Source of the DNA: Clostridiales bacterium
Lineage (GTDB): Bacteria; Bacillota; Clostridia; Christensenellales; Aristaeellaceae
Assembly (NCBI GenBank): GCA_022776785.1
Contig: JALFHA010000187.1
Coordinates: 1-12,376 of the forward strand
Reading direction: 5' to 3'
Length of the DNA: 12,376 nt
Shown piece by piece: positions 1 through 4,778 of the stretch. The position numbers and the translations under genes were made by a program. Position 1 is the first letter of the stretch. The number at the start of each line of letters is the position of its first letter. A model generated the notes under the pieces. It saw only the letters and a list, made by a program, of their open reading frames with translations, had not been told where the DNA came from and did no database searches.

Positions 1-372
1 CAGATGGCCTCCACGCAGCTGGCTGCGCAGATTCGTATGGTGCCGGAGAGCGACGCGCTGACCTGCGAGAAGCTGCAAACCGCGCTGGAGGTGACCATCC
101 CGCTCTGGAAGAGCCAGATGGCCGCGGCGCTGGGGCTGGCGCGCGCCACCGATTCGATGGCCGCACAGCGGCGCATCAGCGAGGAGGCGGCGCGCGGTAT
201 CCGCAGCGGCGCGAGGGAGACGCAGGCGCAGACGAGGGCGTTTGCCGCGGAGGCGGCCTCGGGCGACCCGAAGCGGGCGCAGGAGACCGCCGAGGAGCTG
301 CTGCGCGAGCTTTCGCAGATTGAGGAATCGCTCGAGCGTCAGCAGCAGGCGCGCCGGCAGACCGGCGCGTAA
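1..372 (+). CDS. TelA-family (toxic anion resistance) protein, C-terminal fragment
   Basis: The reading frame is open at the left edge, so this is the last ~123 residues of a longer protein; the ATG at position 4 is probably internal. The fragment is almost entirely helical and charged. It resembles the C-terminus of the TelA family (tellurite/toxic anion resistance, PF05816): a stretch around residues 25-45 with the pattern 'TIPLWKxQ' then 'AALGLARA', followed by long Glu/Gln/Arg-rich coiled-coil helices ending in an 'RRQ' tail. TelA proteins are cytoplasmic helical-bundle proteins tied to resistance against tellurite, cell-wall antibiotics and bacteriocins; the biochemical activity is not established. 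It is followed by a LemA-like gene and a TPM-domain gene, and these families are often neighbours in Firmicutes, which supports the call. The TAA stop (370-372) is the first part of a dispersed repeat element. No terminator follows, so read-through into the next gene is expected. Confidence 0.8.
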   Translation, partial: QMASTQLAAQIRMVPESDALTCEKLQTALEVTIPLWKSQMAAALGLARATDSMAAQRRISEEAARGIRSGARETQAQTRAFAAEAASGDPKRAQETAEELLRELSQIEESLERQQQARRQTGA

Positions 373-449
373 GCGCGAAGCGATACCTGACGGTGAATCT
401 GTGACAGCTCAGTTTGAATTGAGGGCAGAATCAGATGCAGAATGATATA
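370..449 (+). repeat. Dispersed intergenic repeat, copy 1 (internally deleted)
   Basis: Positions 375-449 align without gaps to 3957-4031 of copy 2, with 11 mismatches in 75 nt by eye. The first bases (370-382, taagcgcgaagcg) match instead the head of copies 2 and 3. The join lies in an 8-nt word, gcgaagcg, that occurs at both the head (3762-3769) and tail (3957-3964) of copy 2. Copy 1 therefore looks like a derivative that lost the hairpin-rich middle by recombination or slippage between these short direct repeats. It begins on the telA stop codon and fills most of the gap before the next gene. Confidence 0.8.
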
Positions 450-467
450 GGGATGAGAAGGGAGACG

Positions 468-1112
468 ATGGCTTTGAGCGCAGCTACGGCACAGCGCGCG
501 CCTGAGCAGAAGCGGCAGGATGCGCAGCAGGCGTCCCGTCCCGCCGGGACGGGCGGGCAGAAGCAAAACGCACAGAAGGACGAGGGAATGAAGGGAAGGC
601 TGGCGCGCCTGCCGTTTGGCGCGGGCATTGCGGCGCTGGTGCTGCTGTGCGTGCTGGCGCTCCCGGTGGGCAATTTCCGCGCGCTGCAGGGCGCGACGCC
701 GAAGGCGTTCCTCCGGCAGGGCGACGTGGCCTCTATCGTCGAGGACAGAATCGACGCGGCGGAGAACGTCAAGACGGTGGCCTCCCGCGCGTCCATCGAC
801 GACGCGCTGCTGCGCGACGTGGACGACGCCGTCGCAGCGCTGAAGAGCGCGAAAACCGCGCGCGACGTCAGCCGGGCCGACCAGAGCCTGACGATGGCCG
901 TCGCGGAGCTGATTGACCGGGCGGACAGCGCGCTGACCGGGGAAAACGGCGCGATGCTCTCCCGCGCGGCGGATAATTTTGCGGAGCAGGGCAGCTTCCT
1001 GCGGCAGGAGGCCCGCGAGTACAACAAGCAGGCCGAAAAGGCGGAGAAGCTCTACGAGAGCCTGCCGACCAAATTCCTGCTCAGGCAGCCCGATGTGTAC
1101 GAGGGAATCTGA
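468..1112 (+). CDS. LemA-like single-pass membrane protein
   Basis: A 214-residue protein in three parts. Residues 1-46 are hydrophilic, rich in Gln, Ala, Lys and Arg, with low complexity. Residues ~50-68 form one hydrophobic helix. Residues ~85-214 are a long helical, probably coiled-coil domain ending in a conserved-looking segment 'EYNKQAEKAEKLYESLPTKF'. This last pattern (a Tyr-Asn in a helix, then a Phe/Leu-Pro turn) resembles the end of the LemA fold, but the match is distant. The function of LemA proteins is poorly defined; they are envelope-associated. The gene lies 32 nt upstream of the TPM gene and is probably co-transcribed with it. Start choice: an upstream in-frame ATG at 435 lies within repeat copy 1 and its surroundings recur non-coding in copy 2, so I reject it. 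ATG 468 follows AAGGGAG, with tight spacing. ATG 588 follows AAGGA with 7-nt spacing and would place the membrane helix at the N-terminus as in classical LemA, so it is a real alternative (174 residues). Confidence 0.6.
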   Translation: MALSAATAQRAPEQKRQDAQQASRPAGTGGQKQNAQKDEGMKGRLARLPFGAGIAALVLLCVLALPVGNFRALQGATPKAFLRQGDVASIVEDRIDAAENVKTVASRASIDDALLRDVDDAVAALKSAKTARDVSRADQSLTMAVAELIDRADSALTGENGAMLSRAADNFAEQGSFLRQEAREYNKQAEKAEKLYESLPTKFLLRQPDVYEGI

Positions 1113-1144
1113 CAACTGAACAACATCTGAACAGGGGGAAGAAC

Positions 1145-2092
1145 ATGAAAAAGGCGCTATCGCTGATCGTGACAGTCGTGCTCGTGCTGGTGCTCGGAGG
1201 AACGGCGCTGGCCTCTGTGCCCGCCAAGCCGGACACGTTCGCCTATGCCTACGACTTTGACGGCTCTGTGCTCTCCGAGAGCGACAGGCAGGCCATCGCC
1301 GAGACCGGCGCTGCGCTCGAGAGCGCGACCGGGATACAGGCTGTCGCCGTCGTCGTGGATTTCCTCGACGGCATGGACGCGGCGGATTACGCGACCGACA
1401 TCATCAACACATGGGGCATCGGCGCGAAGGGCGAGGACAACGGCGTGGTCGTGCTGCTGGCCCGCGGCGACCGCGTGGTGCAGATTGGCACGGGCAAGGG
1501 CCTTGACCGCACGCTCACCGGAAGCAAATGCGGCGAGCTGATCGACGACAACATCGACTACTTTGCCAAGAACAATTTTTCCAAGGGGATGCGCGCGCTC
1601 TATGAGGACGTGTGCGCCTACCTGGCCAAGCAAAAGGGCAAGACGCTTTCCGCTGGCGCGTCGGCCTCCTCGTCGGGCGCCCGTGCGCAGAGCAGCGCCG
1701 GAGGGAGCGGCAGCGAAGGGGGAGCAGGCTTGTTTGACGTCATTCTGGGTCTGATCTTTGCGTACATCATCGTCAGCGTGGTGGTGAACGCCTTCTCGCG
1801 CGGGGGCAACGGCTGCATGAAGTGGCTGTTCCTCGGCTGGCTGTTCGACAGGCACGACCGCAGGCCGCCCCGCGGCCCGCGCGGCCCGCGCCCGCCGCAC
1901 AATCCTCCGCCCCCTCCGCGCAGCCCGCGCCCGCCCCGTCCACCGATGGGCGGCGGCTTCGGCGGCGGCGGCTCCCGCGGCGGCGGCAGCGGACGCGGCT
2001 TTGGCGGCGGCAGCTTCGGTGGCGGCGGCTTTAGCGGCGGCGGCTTTGGCGGCGGCAGCTCCCGCGGCGGCGGCGGCGGACGCAGCTTCTGA
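1145..2092 (+). CDS. TPM-domain (YgcG-like) membrane protein with Pro/Arg- and Gly-rich tail
   Basis: A 315-residue protein. Residues 1-23 are a signal peptide or signal anchor (Lys-Lys, hydrophobic core, ALA). Residues ~33-163 are a TPM domain (PF04536): the helix with 'SESDRQAIAETGAALES', the strand 'GIQAVAVVVDF', the 'NTWGIGAKGEDNGVVVLLA' block and 'VQIGTGKGL' are typical of the family. A Ser/Ala/Gly linker (169-193) leads to a membrane helix at 195-217 and a second short hydrophobic patch at 225-234. The tail (238-267) is almost only Pro and Arg, then 268-315 is Gly-rich with Ser/Phe/Arg. TPM domains are extracytoplasmic; plant and bacterial members have been linked to photosystem II repair or phosphatase activity, but the role in Firmicutes is unclear. 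The ribosome binding site is AGGGGGA, 7 nt before ATG. A Gly-rich end is common in this family; the Pro/Arg block before it is not something I recognise. Last gene of its operon; a terminator follows at 2116. Confidence 0.85.
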   Translation: MKKALSLIVTVVLVLVLGGTALASVPAKPDTFAYAYDFDGSVLSESDRQAIAETGAALESATGIQAVAVVVDFLDGMDAADYATDIINTWGIGAKGEDNGVVVLLARGDRVVQIGTGKGLDRTLTGSKCGELIDDNIDYFAKNNFSKGMRALYEDVCAYLAKQKGKTLSAGASASSSGARAQSSAGGSGSEGGAGLFDVILGLIFAYIIVSVVVNAFSRGGNGCMKWLFLGWLFDRHDRRPPRGPRGPRPPHNPPPPPRSPRPPRPPMGGGFGGGGSRGGGSGRGFGGGSFGGGGFSGGGFGGGSSRGGGGGRSF

Positions 2093-2115
2093 GCGCCAAT
2101 CCATGGCGTCAATCC

Positions 2116-2158
2116 GGGGCGGACGGGGCTTTCCCGCCCGCCCCTTTGGTGTTTTTTG
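2116..2158 (+). terminator. Intrinsic terminator of the telA-lemA-like-TPM operon
   Basis: The arms GGGGCGGACGGG (2116-2127) and CCCGCCCGCCCC (2133-2144) form a 12-bp stem with one A/C mismatch and a 5-nt loop. They are followed by TTT and, after four bases, a six-T run. It lies 24 nt after the TPM stop codon. Confidence 0.85.
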
Positions 2159-2176
2159 CATAGGCGTGCGGCGCGC

Positions 2177-2205
2177 TTGCGCAGAGCGCGCCTTTGCGGT
2201 ATAAT
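2177..2205 (+). promoter_or_regulatory. Promoter of the sigma/anti-sigma operon
   Basis: TTGCGC (2177-2182), a 17-nt spacer and a perfect TATAAT (2200-2205). The -35 box lies in the loop of an inverted repeat with arms GGCGCGC (2170-2176) and GCGCGCC (2186-2192), which could be an operator. Downstream, in the untranslated leader, are a short stem around a seven-T run (CGGT 2219-2222 / ACCG 2237-2240) and a 12-nt perfect palindrome AAGCGTACGCTT (2246-2257). A separate ECF-type promoter for autoregulation is expected for such genes, but I cannot place one with confidence. Confidence 0.65.
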
Positions 2206-2284
2206 CGGGAGGAACATGTCGGTTTTTTTGCAAACGACCGGATGAAAGCGTACGCTTCATTCGTTAATTCATCAGAGGCAGGGA

Positions 2285-2815
2285 GTGAAGCAGGTGGAAG
2301 CGGCCCAGCAGACGGCGGACAGCCGCGAGCAGTTTGAACGGCTCTACGCGCTGTACGCGGACGACGTGCTGCGCATGGCGTATTTTTATCTGGCGGACAG
2401 GCATAAGGCCGAGGATGTCTGCCAGGATGTGTTTGTCAAGCTCCTCACGCGGGGAGAGAATATCGAGCCGGGCAAGGAGAAGGCGTGGCTGCTGCGCGTC
2501 ACCGTCAACTGCTGCCGGGATCTGTGGCGCGGCGCGTGGCTCAAACGCGTGGTGCTCGGCGCGCCCGCGCTGGAGATCATCCCCTCGCAGGAGGAAACCG
2601 TCGAGGAGCGCGAGGAAAAGGCTGAGCTGATGCGCGCCATCCAGCGCCTGCCCGCCGTGTTCCGCGAGACGATCCTGCTGCACTACTATCAGGGGCTGGG
2701 CATATCGGAAATCGCGCAGATGCTCCATCTGCCCGAGGGAACGATTTCCAGCCGCCTTTCGCGGGGAAGGAAAAAACTTGAGGCCATTTTGAAGGAGGAA
2801 GCCAGCGGTGAATGA
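2285..2815 (+). CDS. ECF-type RNA polymerase sigma factor (sigma-70 family)
   Basis: A 176-residue protein with the two-domain layout of extracytoplasmic-function sigma factors. Region 2 (residues ~18-83) has 'LYALYADDVLRMAYFYL' followed by 'AEDVCQDVFVKLL', the -10 recognition and core-binding helices. The linker is acidic and Glu-rich (~96-113). Region 4 (~115-168) has 'LPAVFRETILLHYYQGLGISEIAQ' and 'EGTISSRLSRGRKKL', the helix-turn-helix for the -35 element. Length is normal for the family. Start: GTG 2285 has AGAGG 6 nt upstream; a second in-frame GTG at 2294 has GGGAG 8 nt upstream and cannot be excluded. The last codons overlap by 8 nt the start of a membrane protein, the classical layout in which a membrane anti-sigma factor holds the sigma factor inactive until an envelope signal releases it. 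The signal and regulon cannot be read from the sequence. Confidence 0.93.
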   Translation: MKQVEAAQQTADSREQFERLYALYADDVLRMAYFYLADRHKAEDVCQDVFVKLLTRGENIEPGKEKAWLLRVTVNCCRDLWRGAWLKRVVLGAPALEIIPSQEETVEEREEKAELMRAIQRLPAVFRETILLHYYQGLGISEIAQMLHLPEGTISSRLSRGRKKLEAILKEEASGE

Positions 2816-3743
2816 CATGAAGGCGCTTGAACGGCTCGCGCCCATCGCCGATGAAATGCTGTCCGGGCTGCACGCGGACGACGGAATGAAGCGGCGCATC
2901 CGGGAGGCGGCGGCGCAGGGAAGGACGGCGCGCAGGCCCGCAAGGCTCGTGCCAGCGCTGTGCTGTGCCGCGCTGGCGGTTGCCTGTGTGGGAATCGTCG
3001 GGGTTTCACGGATGGATGCGGCGGACGCCGCGCCGCGCACGATGCAGATTAAGTCCATCGCCGCGGGTGGCGAGACGCCCCTGCCCGCCGTGAGCGTGGC
3101 CGACCTGAGCAGCGGCGCGAAGGTGCGCGCGGCCGCGCCTCAGGCGCAGTCGCTCTTTGCCACAGCCTCGGGCGATATTCCGATGGTCTCCGTGGACGGC
3201 GCGGTCTACCGCCTGCTGACCTCGCCCAGGGATATGGGCGCGTCGCTGCTGGGCGAGGCCGTGGGCACGGTGTCCGTCGCGACGAGCGAGCCGTCGCTCA
3301 GCTCGCAGGAGGAGCTGCGCGCGGGCGTCTCCAACGTCGCGGCCGAGGAAACGACGGTGTATGCCGTCAAGGGTCTGCCCGCGTCTACCGCCGTCGCTGC
3401 GGAGGTGGACGGCGGGATGCGCCTGTTCCAGCGGGTGAGCTACGCGGGCAAGGGCCCCGGCTCCCAGTCGCTGGAGGATACGTTCTCCGTGCGCGGCAGG
3501 GTGAAGTCCGTCACGCTCTCCGGCGTGGGCGAGCTGACCGGCGACGCGGCCAATGACGTTATTGGCGTCCTGCTCGACCACGCGTCGCTGACCGCCGCCG
3601 ACCAGACCGCCACCCGACAGACGCTGACGGTGACGCTCGACAGCGGCCTGCGGCTTCAGCTCGGCGTGTCCGGCGATACGCTCTGCGGCTGCGGCGGCTG
3701 GAGCTGTCCGGAATTCTTTGAGGCATTTGAGGCCGCGCTTTAA
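2808..3743 (+). CDS. Putative membrane-bound anti-sigma factor
   Basis: A 311-residue protein. The N-terminal ~45 residues are cytoplasmic and charged (helical, 'LAPIADEMLSGL' then an Arg-rich segment before the membrane). One membrane helix spans ~47-66, with two adjacent Cys at 52-53. The remaining ~245 residues are extracytoplasmic, rich in Ala, Ser, Val and Gly, and match no domain I recognise. The extreme C-terminus carries three Cys in the pattern C-x-C-x4-C (residues ~293-300), followed by an acidic Phe-rich helix. The role is inferred from position and topology: the gene starts within the end of the ECF sigma gene, using GTG 2808 with AAGGAGG 9 nt upstream, so the pair is translationally coupled. 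I do not see a zinc-binding ZAS motif (H-x3-C-x2-C) in the N-terminal part, so it would belong to a different anti-sigma class. An ATG at 2817 is an alternative start. No intrinsic terminator follows; repeat copy 2 does. Confidence 0.6.
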   Translation: MNDMKALERLAPIADEMLSGLHADDGMKRRIREAAAQGRTARRPARLVPALCCAALAVACVGIVGVSRMDAADAAPRTMQIKSIAAGGETPLPAVSVADLSSGAKVRAAAPQAQSLFATASGDIPMVSVDGAVYRLLTSPRDMGASLLGEAVGTVSVATSEPSLSSQEELRAGVSNVAAEETTVYAVKGLPASTAVAAEVDGGMRLFQRVSYAGKGPGSQSLEDTFSVRGRVKSVTLSGVGELTGDAANDVIGVLLDHASLTAADQTATRQTLTVTLDSGLRLQLGVSGDTLCGCGGWSCPEFFEAFEAAL

Positions 3744-3753
3744 TAAAGCTTGA

Positions 3754-4031
3754 GCATAAGCGCGAAGCGAAGAAGGGAGTCCGAGGGACAATGTCCCTCG
3801 GGCAGGTTTGGGACCGAAGCCTGCCGCCGCCAGTGGCGGATAAAGGCAGACGGAGCGTTTGGAAACGGAAAGGAGCGTTTACGCGACTATTCCGTTTCCC
3901 GGGTCGGCAGCCCAACGTACCTTATTGCGAAGCAATTCCGTAAAAGTAGTCAGGGAGCGAAGCGTTACCTGACGGGGAATCTGTGACAGCTCGATTTGAA
4001 TTGAGAATGGTATTAGATGCAGAATGGTATA
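3754..4031 (+). repeat. Dispersed intergenic repeat, copy 2 (longest copy)
   Basis: It starts 11 nt after the anti-sigma stop. Positions 3754-3978 match copy 3 (9434-9630) with 13 mismatches by eye over 197 nt and one 28-nt insertion (3778-3805). Positions 3957-4031 match copy 1. Successive stems are visible: CTGCC/GGCAG (3821-3825/3845-3849) enclosing CCGCC/GGCGG (3827-3831/3835-3839); AAACGGAA/TTCCGTTT (3863-3870/3890-3897) enclosing GCGT/ACGC; ATTGC/GCAAT around GAA (3924-3936); and GTCAGG/CCTGAC (3949-3954/3968-3973). The 55 nt from 3863 to 3917 are identical to copy 3. The last ~55 nt are AT-richer than the surroundings. Short ORFs here on either strand are by-products of the repeat. Confidence 0.9.
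3781..3801. repeat. Perfect 9-bp inverted repeat inserted in copy 2
   Basis: CCGAGGGAC (3781-3789), loop AAT, GTCCCTCGG (3793-3801). It makes up most of a 28-nt segment (3778-3805) that is absent from copy 3, where the flanking bases join directly. Confidence 0.9.
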
Positions 4032-4042
4032 AACCGATCAAG

Positions 4043-4089
4043 GCAGCCCGTCTCCCTTTCGCCGCGCTGGCGCAGGGGAGGCGGGCTGC
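4043..4089. repeat. Long imperfect palindrome upstream of the lrp-type gene
   Basis: Arms 4043-4056 and 4076-4089 pair over 14 bp with a single G-T wobble. The 19-nt loop itself contains GCC/GGC (4061-4063/4069-4071). An alternative, wider pairing of GGCAGC (4042-4047) with GCTGCC (4113-4118) is possible. No T-run follows, so it is not a standard intrinsic terminator. It directly follows repeat copy 2 and may be a further module of it; copies 1 and 3 do not carry it. Confidence 0.75.
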
Positions 4090-4156
4090 GCTGCGCTGTG
4101 CAAAGCGGCGGTGCTGCCAATTGGGTAGGGAACTTGACATTCTTTCGCTGAAGCCC

Positions 4157-4185
4157 TTGAAAAAAGCACGGGAAAGTGCTATTCT
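4157..4185 (+). promoter_or_regulatory. Promoter of the Lrp/AsnC-type gene
   Basis: TTGAAA (4157-4162), 17-nt spacer, TATTCT (4180-4185). An inverted repeat AGCAC/GTGCT (4166-4170/4176-4180) lies in the spacer and could be an operator. Lrp-family proteins often repress their own gene, so autoregulation is plausible but not shown. A hairpin CCCGGG-CAT-CCCGGG (4205-4219) lies in the transcribed leader. Confidence 0.7.
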
Positions 4186-4249
4186 CTTTATATTGTGAAA
4201 CACGCCCGGGCATCCCGGGAGCAGTATGGATGGAAACGGAGCGAAGGCC

Positions 4250-4702
4250 ATGGATAACATCGACCGCAAAATACTGACGATTCTCCAGCAGAACGCAAGA
4301 ACCCCGCTCAAGGTCATCGCCGAGCATGTGTTCCTGTCCTCCCCCGCGGTCAGCGCGCGCATCGAGCGGCTGGAAACCGCCGGGTATATCACGGGCTATC
4401 AGGCGCAGCTCTCCGGCATGGCGATGGGCTACCAGATCAAGGCGTTCATCAATCTGGAGGTCGAGCCGAGCCAGAAGCCCGAGTTCTATCCCTATATCGA
4501 GAGCGTGCCCAACGTGATGGAGTGCAACTGCGTGACGGGCGATTACTCCATGCTCATCGAGGTGTGCTTCCACACGACGCAGGAGCTCGACCAGTTCATC
4601 AACCAGCTCCACCGCTTCGGGCGCACGCGCACGCAGATCGTCTTCTCCACGCCCGTGGAGCATAGGGGCATTCCCGCGATGGAAAAGGAAGACGAGGCAT
4701 AA
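4250..4702 (+). CDS. Lrp/AsnC-family transcriptional regulator
   Basis: A 150-residue protein of normal family length. The N-terminus is the AsnC-type winged helix-turn-helix: it opens with 'MDNIDRKILTILQQNART', followed by 'VFLSSPAVSARIERLE' as turn and recognition helix and 'AGYITGYQAQL' as the wing. Residues ~64-138 are a RAM (ligand-binding, oligomerising) domain with 'KAFINLEVEP', the central 'ECNCVTGDYSMLIEV' (the Gly-Asp-Tyr turn is a family hallmark) and 'FGRTRTQIVFSTPVEHRG'. Such proteins sense amino acids or related small molecules and act as dimers to octamers on DNA. Start: ATG 4250 has GGAG 8 nt upstream and gives the usual family N-terminus. ATG 4226 (158 residues) is possible, but its GGGAG is partly locked in the CCCGGG hairpin. 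Target genes cannot be inferred; its neighbours are unrelated. Confidence 0.92.
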   Translation: MDNIDRKILTILQQNARTPLKVIAEHVFLSSPAVSARIERLETAGYITGYQAQLSGMAMGYQIKAFINLEVEPSQKPEFYPYIESVPNVMECNCVTGDYSMLIEVCFHTTQELDQFINQLHRFGRTRTQIVFSTPVEHRGIPAMEKEDEA

Positions 4703-4720
4703 GCACATCGGCAAACGGAA

Positions 4721-4752
4721 AGCGGGGCGGCTGTACCGTCCCGCTGTTTATT
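4721..4752. terminator. Terminator between convergent genes, probably bidirectional
   Basis: AGCGGGGCGG (4721-4730) pairs with CCGTCCCGCT (4736-4745) over 10 bp with one G-T wobble and a 5-nt loop, followed by GTTTATT. On the minus strand the same stem is followed by TTTCCGTTT. It lies 18 nt after the regulator's stop and 33 nt after the kinase's stop on the other strand. Confidence 0.75.
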
Positions 4753-4778
4753 CGCTTACGCAGCGCGCATGAGCCCGG

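Noticed and set aside
435..467. ATG 435 as start of the LemA-like gene
   Set aside because: Lies in repeat copy 1; the same sequence in copy 2 starts no gene, and ATG 468 has a ribosome binding site outside the repeat.
339..1115. Long minus-strand ORFs opposite the LemA-like gene (also 431-1027)
   Set aside because: Arg/Leu/His-rich translations antisense to a better-supported gene, as expected from high-GC DNA; no domain or good ribosome binding site.
1936..2086. Tandem GGCGGC-type repeats as a repeat array or CRISPR
   Set aside because: They are the Gly codons of the TPM protein tail, in frame with irregular units and no spacers.
1157..2260. Minus-strand ORF of 367 codons opposite the TPM gene
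   Set aside because: Its Ala repeats are the mirror of the Gly-rich codons of the TPM tail; it also spans the terminator and the next promoter.
3750..3986. Plus-strand 78-codon ORF downstream of the anti-sigma gene
   Set aside because: Lies wholly in repeat copy 2; its frame is not kept in copy 3 because of the 28-nt insertion, which is not a multiple of three.
4134..4162. TTGACA at 4134 as -35 box for the lrp-type gene
   Set aside because: At 17-nt spacing the only -10 candidate is TTGAAA, which itself is a better -35 box paired with TATTCT.
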